The translations under genes and the position numbers were made by a program. 64,000 bases of DNA from Bizionia argentinensis JUB59 (GTDB lineage Bacteria > Bacteroidota > Bacteroidia > Flavobacteriales > Flavobacteriaceae), in contig NZ_AFXZ01000034.1 of NCBI RefSeq assembly GCF_000224335.1, forward strand, positions 1 to 64,000, read 5' to 3'. The stretch's first letter is position 1, and each line of letters opens with the position of its first letter. Shown here one piece after another: positions 1-9,458 of the stretch. The notes beneath the pieces were generated by a model. It did not search any database, was not told where the DNA came from, and saw only the letters and a program-made list of their open reading frames with translations.

Positions 1-45
1 AACAACTAACTATAGTGTGTTTTTTGTACATCAGTGTTTCTGGTG

Positions 46-1023
46 TTATTGAAATTTTATAGATTTAATAATCGCCTCCAACTCAAACATATAGTCACGC
101 TTGCCAACCGATGGTGCAAAAGCAAATCCTTCAACAACTAAAAGTCTATTATTGGCAACATCGTCTATCACGTAATTTACAAATGGTCCAGACATAAATG
201 CATTTTTCACATCCCAAATACCACGTGTTTCAAAAGCGAGCTTATCATTTATAGTAGTTTTCGCTAAAAATGGTGTGTAGGCGTCCTCCGTAATCATAAA
301 CGAGCCATCCAAAGGTCCCGGAATATATGCTTTACCAATAGAATCCCGGACTTTAATTATTTGCCCTACCAAACTATCATTGTCTTTAATGCTTCCGTAT
401 GGCAACTCATAAAGTAATATATTCGTAGTTCCTGTGGTGATATCTTTACGTATCCAGTAGAATTTATCGTCTTCCGTAGCAATTCTATATGCTGATGGGA
501 AATTGATAGAAATTCCTAAATTATCTTCAATCGTATTATTTTTATGAACAGATATTTTAATACGTCGTTGTTGCTCTCTTATTTCTTCATTTTTTAAAGC
601 CTTTACAATTTGCTCCGCATTGTCTGTTAATTGCTTTGAAATCTCTGTTTCTGTATTACCAGAAACTATAACTACGCGTTGCGGTCTTGCAAACACATTA
701 TTAGCAATTTTGACATTTGGTTTATCGCTTCTTTCAATTTTCAAGACAATACGACTTTGCTGTGCAAACCCCGTAAAAACAACTGGTGGTAGCTGACTTA
801 ATATAAAGAGTGGCTCATCTTGAGGTAAACCATGTACTGGCGCAGCTAAAATATTCCTGATGGTTTCCCCTATTTTTCCATCCCATAAATCATTATCAAT
901 AACGACCGATAGGTTATTAATTTTCCCTGAAGATTGTGAAAGAACACGGTTTTTGGAAGATTTACCTTCATTACAGCTCGTTAGAACAATTAATGAGATA
1001 AGAACAACTAAAATTTTTTGCAT
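46..1023 (-). CDS. DUF4837 family lipoprotein
   Basis: A 325-residue protein with an N-terminal lipoprotein signal (MQKILVVLISLIVLTSC, lipidation Cys17), so it is probably anchored in a membrane facing the periplasm. The body matches my recollection of the DUF4837 family, which is common in Bacteroidota and has no known function; the segment VIDNDLWDGKIGETIRNI after the linker is typical. It ends 23 nt before the next minus-strand gene upstream begins its stop region, so it may be the last gene of a unit with the lytic transglycosylase. Family assignment is by recognition only. Confidence 0.8.
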   Translation of the reverse strand: MQKILVVLISLIVLTSCNEGKSSKNRVLSQSSGKINNLSVVIDNDLWDGKIGETIRNILAAPVHGLPQDEPLFILSQLPPVVFTGFAQQSRIVLKIERSDKPNVKIANNVFARPQRVVIVSGNTETEISKQLTDNAEQIVKALKNEEIREQQRRIKISVHKNNTIEDNLGISINFPSAYRIATEDDKFYWIRKDITTGTTNILLYELPYGSIKDNDSLVGQIIKVRDSIGKAYIPGPLDGSFMITEDAYTPFLAKTTINDKLAFETRGIWDVKNAFMSGPFVNYVIDDVANNRLLVVEGFAFAPSVGKRDYMFELEAIIKSIKFQ

Positions 1024-1046
1024 GATGATACTTGATTTTATAATAG

Positions 1047-2639
1047 TTAGCCTTTGGAAAGTTTTAAAATCATTCCTGGTTTTAAATTAGTACCACTAAT
1101 ACCGTTCCAATCTCGAATATTTTGAACAGAAACTCCAGAAAACTTTTTTGCAATGCTCCAAAGTGAATCTCCACTCTTTACCATATAGCTTTTAGGTGCC
1201 GATGCTGAAGTGCTTGAAGTACTGCTGCTGCTTGAACTGGCTCCTGGATTTCTAGGGTAAATAGTTAAGCGCTGACCAACACGTAAATTATTACTTCGTA
1301 AACCGTTCCATTGCTTAATTTGACTTACGCGAACACCATATTTTCTAGCTATTAAACCTAAATAATCGCCAGATTTTACTTTATAACGCGTTTTACTTTC
1401 ACTTTCAAAAAACTGTGGTAATGGTTTTTCTTTTTTGTCGAATTCTGTTTTGGCAGCTGTATAAATGGTACTTTCATTGTTAACAAAAGTACCTATAGCA
1501 GATACTGGCAATCGCAGTGTATAGTTTTTATTTGCTACAAAAGGAATAATATCTAGCTTGTATGCGGGGTTTAAAAACTGTAACTCTTCCATATTTACGC
1601 CTGTTGCTTCCGAAACTTGATCTAAAGTCAACATTTGTTTCACGTGAATCGTATCCGTTTCAAAATGATGAAAAACAGGTTTTTCTGAAACTAGTCCATG
1701 CTCTTCTGCATATTCCATAATGTACATCGTAGCTAAAAATGCCGGTAAATAACCAGCTGTTTCTCGTGGTAAATTATGACGAATATTCCAATAGTTTTCA
1801 TAACCACCAGAACGTCTAATGGCTTTTAAAACATTTCCAGGTCCTGAGTTATAAGCTGCAAGTGCCAAATCCCAGTCGCCAAACATTCTATACAAAGCTG
1901 ATAAATATTTAGCTGCTGCTTTGGTGGATTTAATTGGGTCGCTACGTTCATCCACATAACTACTAACATCTAAACCATATTCTTTACCAGTTGCAAACAT
2001 AAATTGCCATAATCCTGTGGCACCGGCGTGTGATCTAGCTCTAGGTTTTAAAGCAGATTCTACAATAGCTAGATATTTTATTTCCAACGGTACATCTTGT
2101 GCATCTAATTCCCGCTCAAACATTGGGAAATAGAAATTACTTAACCCCATTAGACGTTCAAAATGTACACGTCTGTTCTTTAAGAACATTTTAATAACAC
2201 TTTCTAATGATGGGTTATAAGCAATGTTAAAAGGGGTTTTAGCATTTAATCGCTCCAACCGTATTTTTAAAGTATCCGTAGGTAGTTCTGGATAATAAAT
2301 TTCTTTATAATCCAATTTTGAAATTGTGCTATAAAGTGTATCATACAAACCAGTACTATATAATTCTTCACGCCACTTTTGCTCCAATTCAGAGGTGAAT
2401 TCTAAATCTATTAATGATTTTATGTCAAGCGATTCTGGATCTATATTAATTTGTCTTTTATAAAATTGTTGTCCGTCCACAATAGTATCAAGGTCATAGG
2501 ATTCCCCTGCAATTAATTGTTCTTCTGAAATATGTTTTTTAACAATTTTCTTCGGAATAGAATCTTGTGCATACAGTATTCCTACAGCAAAAAACAACGT
2601 AAAAAGACTAATGAAATTTTTAGTAGTTAAGTGAAACAT
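1047..2639 (-). CDS. LysM-containing lytic transglycosylase (MltD-like)
   Basis: Predicted periplasmic murein hydrolase that cleaves glycan strands. The ORF is open to 2696, but I take the Met at 2639 because it is followed directly by a good signal peptide ([24 protein letters not shown]). That gives 530 residues. An SLT domain lies in the middle: [20 protein letters not shown] holds the catalytic Glu (about residue 194), and [16 protein letters not shown] is the usual second motif. Two C-terminal LysM repeats ([18 protein letters not shown] and [16 protein letters not shown]) bind peptidoglycan and are separated by a Ser-rich linker. A degenerate parS-like site lies inside the gene (1636-1651). 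Confidence 0.88.
   Translation of the reverse strand: MFHLTTKNFISLFTLFFAVGILYAQDSIPKKIVKKHISEEQLIAGESYDLDTIVDGQQFYKRQINIDPESLDIKSLIDLEFTSELEQKWREELYSTGLYDTLYSTISKLDYKEIYYPELPTDTLKIRLERLNAKTPFNIAYNPSLESVIKMFLKNRRVHFERLMGLSNFYFPMFERELDAQDVPLEIKYLAIVESALKPRARSHAGATGLWQFMFATGKEYGLDVSSYVDERSDPIKSTKAAAKYLSALYRMFGDWDLALAAYNSGPGNVLKAIRRSGGYENYWNIRHNLPRETAGYLPAFLATMYIMEYAEEHGLVSEKPVFHHFETDTIHVKQMLTLDQVSEATGVNMEELQFLNPAYKLDIIPFVANKNYTLRLPVSAIGTFVNNESTIYTAAKTEFDKKEKPLPQFFESESKTRYKVKSGDYLGLIARKYGVRVSQIKQWNGLRSNNLRVGQRLTIYPRNPGASSSSSSTSSTSASAPKSYMVKSGDSLWSIAKKFSGVSVQNIRDWNGISGTNLKPGMILKLSKG
1636..1651. promoter_or_regulatory. Degenerate parS-like site inside the transglycosylase gene
   Basis: TGTTTCACGTGAATCG matches the general parS pattern TGTTNCACGTGNAACA at all but two positions, and the central TTTCACGTGAA is intact. 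It is in coding sequence, so part of the match may be chance. It is listed because two perfect sites lie 5.8 and 7.7 kb away. Confidence 0.3.
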
Positions 2640-2726
2640 GACGTTACAACTAACTCTTTTGACTAATTTATTACTGATTGATTGTTTCACGCACATAGGT
2701 TTTAAATTGGGGATTATTTATAAATT

Positions 2727-3914
2727 TTACGCTAAAATAGCAGCAATGCCTGGCAGGGTTTTGCCTTCCAGACTCTCTAACATAGCGCCACCACCAGTAC
2801 TTACGTAGCTTACCTGGTCTTCAAAGCCGAATTGCTTAACGGCAGCAACTGAATCGCCTCCACCGACTAACGAAAATGCACCCGCTTTTGTTGCATCAGC
2901 AATAGCTTGCCCCAAAGCTTTTGTTCCATTTTCAAAATTTGACATTTCAAAAACACCAAGCGGACCGTTCCATAAAATGGTGTTAGAATCTTTAACTACA
3001 TTAACAAATATTTCTTCGGTTTCCGGACCAATATCTAATCCCATCCAACCATCAGGAATTTCATTAACCGCACATATTTTAGTGTTTGCATTATTATCAA
3101 AAGCATCGGCTATAACGGCATCAACTGGTAGATGAACTTGAACATTTTTAGCTTTAGCTTTTTCTAAAATACTTCTAGCGAGTTCTAACTTATCATCTTC
3201 CACCAATGAATCTCCAATTTTACCACCTTGCGCCTTAATGAATGTAAAGGTCATCCCGCCACCAATTATTAAATGGTCAATCTTATCGAGTATATTATCA
3301 ATAATAGTAATTTTACTAGATACTTTGGCACCACCTAATATCGCACAAATAGGTTTTTCGCCAGTTTTCATAACTTTATCAATACTCTTTATTTCTTTTG
3401 CCAATAAATAACCGAAACACTTTTTCTCTGGAAAAAATTGAGCAATAACAGCAGTGGACGCATGTGCGCGATGAGCTGTTCCAAAGGCATCATTAACGTA
3501 TATATCACCTAATTTTGATAATTGTTTCGCAAAGTCCACATTTCCCGCAGTTTCTTCTTCATGGAAACGCAAATTTTCAAGAAGTAAAATCTGTCCTACC
3601 TCTAAATTCTTGACAGCTTCTTCCGCTTCTTCTCCTACACAGGTATTAACAAAAATCACTTCGACACCTAAAATATCTTCTACCTTATCAATAATATGTT
3701 TTAATGAAAATTTATCTTCTACACCTTTTGGTCGCCCTAAATGGGACATTAAAACACAGCTTCCGCCATCTTCTAAAACCTTAATTATAGTAGGTTTTGC
3801 TGCGCGAATACGGGTGGCATCTCCAACCTTAAATTCATCATCTAATGGCACATTAAAATCTACGCGAATTAGTGCTTTTTTATCTTCAAAATTAAAATCG
3901 TCTAATGTTTTCAT
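2727..3914 (-). CDS. pgk: Phosphoglycerate kinase
   Basis: Cytosolic glycolytic enzyme that transfers phosphate from 1,3-bisphosphoglycerate to ADP. At 395 residues it has the normal bacterial length. Seen motifs are the N-terminal [10 protein letters not shown] substrate-binding segment, SHLGRPKG, the hinge GGAKVSSKI, and the C-terminal nucleotide-binding [13 protein letters not shown] followed by [10 protein letters not shown] Bacteroidota -7 box on the minus strand (3972-3979) lies about 60 nt upstream. It is a single gene, separated from the transglycosylase by a short gap. Confidence 0.97.
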   Translation of the reverse strand: MKTLDDFNFEDKKALIRVDFNVPLDDEFKVGDATRIRAAKPTIIKVLEDGGSCVLMSHLGRPKGVEDKFSLKHIIDKVEDILGVEVIFVNTCVGEEAEEAVKNLEVGQILLLENLRFHEEETAGNVDFAKQLSKLGDIYVNDAFGTAHRAHASTAVIAQFFPEKKCFGYLLAKEIKSIDKVMKTGEKPICAILGGAKVSSKITIIDNILDKIDHLIIGGGMTFTFIKAQGGKIGDSLVEDDKLELARSILEKAKAKNVQVHLPVDAVIADAFDNNANTKICAVNEIPDGWMGLDIGPETEEIFVNVVKDSNTILWNGPLGVFEMSNFENGTKALGQAIADATKAGAFSLVGGGDSVAAVKQFGFEDQVSYVSTGGGAMLESLEGKTLPGIAAILA

Positions 3915-3971
3915 ACTATTTGAATATTAATATTATTTCAAATGATAACTTCAAGTGATATCATAGAATGA

Positions 3972-3979
3972 CAAATATA
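3972..3979 (-). promoter_or_regulatory. -7 promoter box for pgk
   Basis: On the minus strand this reads TATATTTG, an exact TAnnTTTG Bacteroidota -7 element, 58 nt upstream of the pgk start. No clear -33 TTG was seen. Confidence 0.5.
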
Positions 3980-4090
3980 AATTTTTAAGTCAATATTGAC
4001 TTATTAATTAGGCTTACTTTAATAGTTTTAACGTTAATTAAAAGCTGTTTTCTTTTAAAGACTGCCTCCCAAAAAATGAAAAAAAATATG

Positions 4091-4098
4091 TAGGTTTG
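4091..4098 (+). promoter_or_regulatory. -7 promoter box for holB, probably leaderless
   Basis: TAGGTTTG fits TAnnTTTG and ends 4 nt before the ATG of holB at 4103, so transcription would start at or next to the start codon. No ribosome binding site would then be present. Confidence 0.5.
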
Positions 4099-4102
4099 CT
4101 AT

Positions 4103-5257
4103 ATGCTATTTAGTGATATTCTAGGACAAGAACATATAAAAAATCATTTAACTCAAAGTGCCGATAACGGCCGAATTCCCCATGCCCAATTGTTTATTGG
4201 ACCAGAAGGATCGGGTACGTTGCCAATGGCTATTGCCTATGCGCAATATCTACTTTGCAGTAATACACAAGGTGAAAATACCGGCGGTAATGATTCCTGC
4301 AATATTAAATTTAAGAATTTCGGCCACCCCGATTTGCATTTTACATTTCCCGTGGCAACTAATGATAAAATTAAAAAGCACCCAGTTTCGAGTCATTTTA
4401 TGGAAGAATGGCGGGAATTATTAATCCAACAGCCTTATGGTAATTTGTTTGATTGGTATAAAAAACTAGGCATAGAAAAGAAACAAGGTCGAATTGGTGT
4501 TGACGAAGCTCAAGAAATTGTAAAAAAGTTAAGCCTAAAATCTTATGAGGGCGGTTATAAAATTATGATAATTTGGATGCCGGAAAAGCTAAATACTGAA
4601 GCCGCAAACAAATTGTTAAAACTGATTGAAGAACCACCGAATAAAACTGTTTTTATTTTAGTAGTTGAAGATGAAGAGCAGTTAATAAGTACCATTCAAT
4701 CCCGTTGTCAAGCACTACACTTTCCGCCATTACCAGAAGATCTTATTTCAGAAGCCTTAATAAAAGCTTATCAAATTGAAGGGGGTGTTGCTGCTAAAAT
4801 AGCACATCAAGCACACGGTAACTATAATAAAGCTTGCGATTTAGTTTATCATGACAGCGAAGATATCCAATTTGAAACATGGTTTATCTCCTGGATTAGA
4901 AGCGCCTTTAAAGCCAAAGGAAATAAAGCGGCTATTCATGATTTAATTTCTTGGAGTGAGGAAATTGCCAAGACGGGCAGAGAAACTCAAAAGCAATTTC
5001 TTTTGTTTTGTCTTAATTTTTTCCGCCAGGCTATGTTATTAAATTATGGTGCGGAAGATTTGGTTTTTTTAGAACCCAAAACAGACGGCTTTAAATTAAA
5101 GAATTTTGCGCCTTTCGTTCACGGTAATAATATTGGCGATATATCAAATGAAATCCAAGATGCCATTTACCATATTGAGCGTAATGGAAATGCAAAAATT
5201 ATCCTGACAGATTTATCAATAAAACTCACCAGGTTATTACATAAAAAAGCCAGTTAA
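4103..5257 (+). CDS. holB: DNA polymerase III subunit delta'
   Basis: Clamp-loader subunit of the replicative polymerase, 384 residues. The N-terminal AAA+ fold starts FSDILGQEHIKNHL, then IPHAQLFIGPEGSGTLPMA. The P-loop position has GPEGSGTL, without the Lys needed for ATP binding, as expected for the non-catalytic delta' subunit. The region ANKLLKLIEEPPNKTVFILV and IQSRCQALHF (sensor 1/SRC motif) is typical. A partial zinc module remains (Cys in LLC and DSC). The stop codon sits inside a bidirectional terminator shared with the convergent ompH gene. Confidence 0.93.
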   Translation: MLFSDILGQEHIKNHLTQSADNGRIPHAQLFIGPEGSGTLPMAIAYAQYLLCSNTQGENTGGNDSCNIKFKNFGHPDLHFTFPVATNDKIKKHPVSSHFMEEWRELLIQQPYGNLFDWYKKLGIEKKQGRIGVDEAQEIVKKLSLKSYEGGYKIMIIWMPEKLNTEAANKLLKLIEEPPNKTVFILVVEDEEQLISTIQSRCQALHFPPLPEDLISEALIKAYQIEGGVAAKIAHQAHGNYNKACDLVYHDSEDIQFETWFISWIRSAFKAKGNKAAIHDLISWSEEIAKTGRETQKQFLLFCLNFFRQAMLLNYGAEDLVFLEPKTDGFKLKNFAPFVHGNNIGDISNEIQDAIYHIERNGNAKIILTDLSIKLTRLLHKKAS

Positions 5258-5274
5258 ATTAATAACTGGCTTTT
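5245..5274. terminator. Bidirectional terminator between holB and ompH
   Basis: Arms AAAAGCCAGTTA and TAACTGGCTTTT pair perfectly over 12 bp with a 6 nt loop, with T- and A-runs on either side. It overlaps the holB stop codon. Confidence 0.85.
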
Positions 5275-5297
5275 GGTATTTTAAATAAGTTTAAACC

Positions 5298-5819
5298 TTA
5301 TTCTGATTTTTTGTATTCTGCATTTATAGACTCCAATAATTCCTTTGTTAAGTCATTACTTTCCTCACCGTACATAACGCTTCCACCTTCATTACTTCCT
5401 AAAATATAAGTATAACCGTTTTTCTTACCGTAATCTTTTACGTAACCGCGAACTTTAGTAATTAAACTGTCTATAGTTACTTGACTTTCCTGTTGGATAG
5501 CAGCTTCTTCCTGTTGGATACGTTGTTGCAACATTTGTTGTTTCTGACCCAACACTTGGTATTCTGCTTGGGCTTTATCCTGCGCCATACTTTGTGCTTT
5601 AGTCTGAAAAGCTTGAGCTTCTTGTTGAAATGCCTTGCCAATACTATCGGTACGCTTTTCGAATACCTCTATTTTTGATTTAAATTTAGCTTCAATATCT
5701 ATTTTTTCCTGGTAGCCATTTATTAAGTCGCTGTTGTTAACAAATCCAATTTTTTGGGATTCCGTATTACACGATAATAATGCAAGAGATAAAATAGATA
5801 CTAATAAAATATTTTTCAT
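5298..5819 (-). CDS. OmpH/Skp family periplasmic chaperone, lipoprotein form
   Basis: A 173-residue protein with a lipoprotein signal (MKNILLVSILSLALLSC, Cys17). The start of the mature part, IGFVNNSDLINGYQ, resembles the Skp motif IAYVDSDKLLEEY. The middle is a long Gln-, Glu- and Ala-rich coiled coil (about residues 45-120) and the C-terminal YTYILGSNEGG is conserved in the family. Skp/OmpH proteins bind unfolded outer-membrane proteins in the periplasm; lipidation here would tether it to a membrane. It has its own promoter box at 5848-5855. Confidence 0.85.
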   Translation of the reverse strand: MKNILLVSILSLALLSCNTESQKIGFVNNSDLINGYQEKIDIEAKFKSKIEVFEKRTDSIGKAFQQEAQAFQTKAQSMAQDKAQAEYQVLGQKQQMLQQRIQQEEAAIQQESQVTIDSLITKVRGYVKDYGKKNGYTYILGSNEGGSVMYGEESNDLTKELLESINAEYKKSE

Positions 5820-5847
5820 GTTTAGTTTGTTTTAATTTTAATAAGCA

Positions 5848-5855
5848 CAAATGTA
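5848..5855 (-). promoter_or_regulatory. -7 promoter box for the OmpH gene
   Basis: The minus strand reads TACATTTG, an exact TAnnTTTG element 29 nt upstream of the start codon. Confidence 0.5.
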
Positions 5856-6050
5856 ATAAAGTAAATAGATTGTTTTTAAAAAACGTTAAAAATTTAAATA
5901 TAACTAAAATCTATAGATAAATGATTTTCAATAGCACTAATCGATCAAAAAACACGTGTTTTAAGATTGGTTTTAAAAGGTTTTAATAAAAAGCCAGCAT
6001 CTTACATAGAACAAACTCTGATGTTGCTTAATTTGGCCTTAGAAGGGGTT

Positions 6051-6914
6051 TTATTGCTTTTTTATGACATAAATAAGCGAAGAATACTCACCTGAACGCT
6101 TTGCAAGCCTATTAGATTTAAAACCTTGCTGAAAAGCCTTAAAGAAATTCATTTTACCTGTTTTATATTTTTCCGAAAGCAAACTAACATAATAAGAATC
6201 AAAAATCATTGGTTTTATTTCTACAACTTCTAAACCATGTATAGCCAATAACTGTTTCATCCCAGTTTGCGAAAAATGCCAAAGGTGCCTCGGAACATCA
6301 TAAGCGGCCCAAAAGTTTTGGTAAAATTCCGCATCATAACTTTTATAATTAGGAACAGCAATAATAAGTGTACCAGAATTTTTTAGCAATTCCTTATAAT
6401 TCGAAATCTGTTCGTTAAGATCCGGCAGATGCTCCAGCACATGCCATAGCGTAATAACATCAAAACTTTTATTTTTAAGATTGATAAGTTCACGCGCATC
6501 TAAAACTGCATTTTCTGTTTTAGCATTTGCAATTTTTCTTGCTTCTGGATTGGGCTCAATTCCTGAAACGCACCAATTGTGACCTAAAGCTGTCTGTAAA
6601 AAATCGCCAGTACCACAACCGATATCTAATATATTTTTTTTCGAATCAGAATCGACATAAGAATTAATTAGTTTCAATTTGCGTTTTAAAGCAATAGAAC
6701 GAATAACATGATAAGCTTTTTCAAAAAGATTACGTCTAGAATCGGTGTGAGAAATATAATCCTCACTTTTATAATAAGCTGGTAAATCTTCCAAGTTGGG
6801 TTGTGGGTTTGTTTCCAAAATTTCAAATTTAGAATGTTGTTTCAATTGAAATGACTCGTTAGAAACTGAATAATCCTCCACCTTAAAATCTACTTTTTTA
6901 ATATCTATTTCCAT
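6051..6914 (-). CDS. Class I SAM-dependent methyltransferase
   Basis: A Rossmann-fold methyltransferase of about 287 residues; substrate unknown. The SAM-binding motif I is KNILDIGCGTGDFLQTA, followed by the acidic-residue loop VSGIEPNPEARKIA and the motif DVITLWHVLEHLPD typical of the Methyltransf_11/23 group. I take the Met at 6914 (MEIDIKKVDFKVED), not the upstream Met at 6950. It leaves a 4 nt gap to the preceding 79-residue gene and avoids overlap, so the two probably form one transcript. Similar proteins act on small molecules, quinones or glycans; the sequence does not decide. Confidence 0.82.
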   Translation of the reverse strand: MEIDIKKVDFKVEDYSVSNESFQLKQHSKFEILETNPQPNLEDLPAYYKSEDYISHTDSRRNLFEKAYHVIRSIALKRKLKLINSYVDSDSKKNILDIGCGTGDFLQTALGHNWCVSGIEPNPEARKIANAKTENAVLDARELINLKNKSFDVITLWHVLEHLPDLNEQISNYKELLKNSGTLIIAVPNYKSYDAEFYQNFWAAYDVPRHLWHFSQTGMKQLLAIHGLEVVEIKPMIFDSYYVSLLSEKYKTGKMNFFKAFQQGFKSNRLAKRSGEYSSLIYVIKKQ

Positions 6915-6918
6915 CAAA

Positions 6919-7158
6919 CTAATATGCATTAAAACCCATGCGGATATCATTTAAATAATTTAAAACAATATACCGGTAAAAAGAATCTGTTTTTAAACAA
7001 TCTTCACCGATATCTGTTTCCGCTGTAATACTAATAAAATATTTATCTTTATCTGTTTTAGCGATTTTCGGATCTTTATTTCTAAAAACAATATCCGTAA
7101 AGCCAATATATTCTGAAGCATCATCTCCACTTAAAAACCGCGAAATTAATCCAAACAT
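6919..7158 (-). CDS. Hypothetical 79-residue protein
   Basis: Not recognised. It begins MFGLISRFLSGDDASEYIGF and has no signal peptide or membrane segment. It lies 4 nt upstream of the methyltransferase, so it is probably cotranscribed with it. Its 5' end overlaps, in another frame, the end of the decayed reading frame described at 7105-7365. It could be a real small gene or the surviving tail of a damaged locus. Confidence 0.5.
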   Translation of the reverse strand: MFGLISRFLSGDDASEYIGFTDIVFRNKDPKIAKTDKDKYFISITAETDIGEDCLKTDSFYRYIVLNYLNDIRMGFNAY

Positions 7159-7365
7159 CTTCTACTTCTATTCTAAAATAACCAGGATTAAACAAAGCTT
7201 CATCTTCAAAATGCGACTTTAAATATCTTAAAAAAAAGCAGGTCTTTTGTAAATCTGAAATCTATTATCAATCGCCAAATCATCTTCTGCATTTTTCACA
7301 CCTTATACAACATAATAATCGCGAACATCAGGAACATTCTTTTCAGGAAGACGAGAAAACTAAAG
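7105..7365 (-). pseudogene. Decayed minus-strand reading frame upstream of the 79-residue gene
   Basis: Read on the minus strand this gap gives protein-like text: LPEKNVPDVRDYYVV, a stop codon, then GVKNAEDDLAIDNRFQIY and KRPAFF. After that, a run of eight T residues shifts the frame by one, and reading resumes with RYLKSHFEDEALFNPGYF and RIEVEDVW. One in-frame stop and one homopolymer slip would have to be repaired to join the pieces. The family is not recognised. It may be the 3' remnant of a gene once upstream of the 79-residue ORF. Confidence 0.4.
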
Positions 7366-7444
7366 CTAAAACCACAATATACAGTGGAGCTTTAATTGTT
7401 AATTTATAGTTTAAATATGGGTTTTTTCATGAATTACAACCCAA

Positions 7445-7460
7445 CGTTCCACGTGGAACA
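7445..7460. promoter_or_regulatory. parS-like centromere site downstream of mnmG
   Basis: CGTTCCACGTGGAACA contains the perfect 14 bp palindrome GTTCCACGTGGAAC and fits the parS consensus TGTTNCACGTGNAACA except at the first base. parS sites are bound by ParB and organise the origin region during segregation. This one lies 9 nt beyond the mnmG stop codon. Confidence 0.7.
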
Positions 7461-7469
7461 TTTAAAATA

Positions 7470-9341
7470 CTACCTTCCTAAATACACTAACAACACTGAA
7501 ACATCACTTGGCGAAACACCGCTAATACGTGATGCTTGAGAAATGGTAACAGGTTGAATTTTATTTAATTTCTGGCGCGCCTCCGTGCTCATAGATTGCA
7601 GTTTAGAATAGTCAAAGTTCTTGGGGATTTTAATGTTTTCAAGTCTGGTTAACTTTTCAGCATTATTCTTTTCCTTATTAATATAACCTGAATATTTAAC
7701 TTGAATTTCAGCCTGCTCAATCTCCTCCCTATCTAAATCATGTTGATTAATATAGTCATCTACACTGGACACTCTACGCATATCGTGAATGGTTATATTT
7801 GGCCTCGAAAATATTTTAAACATCTTATCGGATTGCGTCATTGGAGCAGAATCATTATCCACTAACACAGGATTAATTTCTTCCGGTTTAACACTGGTTT
7901 CTTTAAAAAACTCCACAAAAGCTTCCGCCTTTTCGTGCTTCTCTTCCATGCGTTTTAAACGTTTTTCAGATGCCAAACCAACCTCAAAAGATTTTGGCGT
8001 CAAACGAATATCTGCATTATCTTGACGCAACAAGGTTCTATATTCCGCTCGAGACGTAAACATTCTATATGGCTCTTCTGTCCCTTTAGTTATTAAATCA
8101 TCTACTAAAACACCAATATAAGCTTCACTCCTAGATAAGATAAACGGATCACGACCTTGCACTTTTAAACTGGCATTCATACCTGCCATTAAACCTTGCG
8201 AACCCGCTTCTTCATAACCTGTAGTTCCATTAATTTGTCCAGCAAAATACAAGCCCTCCACCAACTTCGTTTCCAATGTATGCTGTAACTGTGTTGGCGG
8301 GAAATAATCATATTCGATAGCATAACCTGGTCTAAAGAATTTTACATTTTCAAAACCAACCACCGAACGCAACGCTCTAAATTGAACATCTTCAGGAAGC
8401 GAAGTTGAGAAACCGTTCACGTAATATTCCACCGTATTCCAGCCTTCAGGCTCTACAAATAATTGATGCCGATCCTTATCCGCAAAGCGATTAATTTTAT
8501 CTTCAATAGACGGACAATAACGCGGGCCTAAACTTTGAATGCGACCATTGAACATTGGTGATCTATCAAAGCCTTCACGAAGCAGATCATGTACCTCATT
8601 GCTCGTATAGGTTAAATGACAAGAACGTTGCTTGGTTAATGGCTTTGTAACATCCAAATAAGAGAATTTTTCCGGAACTGCATCTCCAGGCTGCTCCACC
8701 ATTTTAGAAAAATCTAGCGAACGACCATCTACTCGCGGCGGTGTTCCCGTTTTCATTCTCCCCGATTCAAAACCTAACTGAACAAGCTGCTCAGTAATAC
8801 CTGTTGCCGCTCGCTCACCGGCTCTTCCTCCACCAAAATTTTTGTCGCCTATATGTATTAATCCATTTAGAAACGTACCGTTTGTAAGCACAACACTTTT
8901 AGCTTTAATAGATATTCCTAAAGAGGTTTTTACGCCAACCACCTTATGATTCTCTACTATTAGACCGGAAACCATTTCCTGGTAAAAATCCAAATTTTTA
9001 GTTCCTTCCAACATATTTCGCCAATCTTCAGCAAAACGCATACGGTCACTTTGAACTCTAGGACTCCACATTGCAGGCCCTTTTGATTTATTCAACATTT
9101 TAAATTGAATAGCAGAGGTATCACTTACAATTCCACTATAACCACCAAGCGCATCAATTTCTCGAACAATTTGACCTTTAGCGATCCCACCCATAGCTGG
9201 GTTACATGACATTTGTGCAATATTCTGCAAATTCATGGTAATAAGAAGTGTTTTACTTCCCATATTGGCAGCAGATGCAGCGGCCTCACTTCCTGCATGA
9301 CCTCCCCCAACAACAATAACATCGTAAACTTCGTTAAACAT
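7470..9341 (-). CDS. mnmG: tRNA uridine-5-carboxymethylaminomethyl modification enzyme MnmG
   Basis: With MnmE, MnmG adds the carboxymethylaminomethyl group to the wobble uridine of certain tRNAs, using FAD and NADH. At 623 residues it has normal length. The FAD-binding motif DVIVVGGGHAGSEAA is at the N-terminus, and MSCNPAMGGIAKGQIVREID and TGTPPRVDGRS are family signatures; the helical C-terminal domain is complete. The gene is classically near the replication origin (old name gidA). Here it is bracketed by two parS palindromes. The upstream one lies in its leader between the promoter box (9441-9448) and the ATG. Confidence 0.97.
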   Translation of the reverse strand: MFNEVYDVIVVGGGHAGSEAAASAANMGSKTLLITMNLQNIAQMSCNPAMGGIAKGQIVREIDALGGYSGIVSDTSAIQFKMLNKSKGPAMWSPRVQSDRMRFAEDWRNMLEGTKNLDFYQEMVSGLIVENHKVVGVKTSLGISIKAKSVVLTNGTFLNGLIHIGDKNFGGGRAGERAATGITEQLVQLGFESGRMKTGTPPRVDGRSLDFSKMVEQPGDAVPEKFSYLDVTKPLTKQRSCHLTYTSNEVHDLLREGFDRSPMFNGRIQSLGPRYCPSIEDKINRFADKDRHQLFVEPEGWNTVEYYVNGFSTSLPEDVQFRALRSVVGFENVKFFRPGYAIEYDYFPPTQLQHTLETKLVEGLYFAGQINGTTGYEEAGSQGLMAGMNASLKVQGRDPFILSRSEAYIGVLVDDLITKGTEEPYRMFTSRAEYRTLLRQDNADIRLTPKSFEVGLASEKRLKRMEEKHEKAEAFVEFFKETSVKPEEINPVLVDNDSAPMTQSDKMFKIFSRPNITIHDMRRVSSVDDYINQHDLDREEIEQAEIQVKYSGYINKEKNNAEKLTRLENIKIPKNFDYSKLQSMSTEARQKLNKIQPVTISQASRISGVSPSDVSVLLVYLGR

Positions 9342-9366
9342 GTTTAATGAATTTTATATTTTCTAT

Positions 9367-9382
9367 TGTTCCACGTGGAACA
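9367..9382. promoter_or_regulatory. Perfect parS site upstream of mnmG
   Basis: TGTTCCACGTGGAACA is a perfect 16 bp palindrome and an exact match to the parS consensus TGTTNCACGTGNAACA. It lies in the mnmG 5' leader. A second site lies just beyond the mnmG stop codon. Confidence 0.8.
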
Positions 9383-9440
9383 TTAAAATTTAGATTTGTA
9401 TTTACTTCACATTCTTTTAATTTCCGGAAATAAAAGTCCG

Positions 9441-9448
9441 CAAATATA
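9441..9448 (-). promoter_or_regulatory. -7 promoter box for mnmG
   Basis: The minus strand reads TATATTTG (TAnnTTTG), about 100 nt upstream of the mnmG ATG and just downstream of the ybeY stop. The leader would include the parS palindrome. Confidence 0.45.
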
Positions 9449-9458
9449 CGATATCTTA

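Noticed and set aside
5951-5960. AACACGTGTT palindrome in the gap before the methyltransferase as a parS site
   Set aside because: Only the CACGTG centre matches; the GTTN and NAAC arms required for parS are absent.
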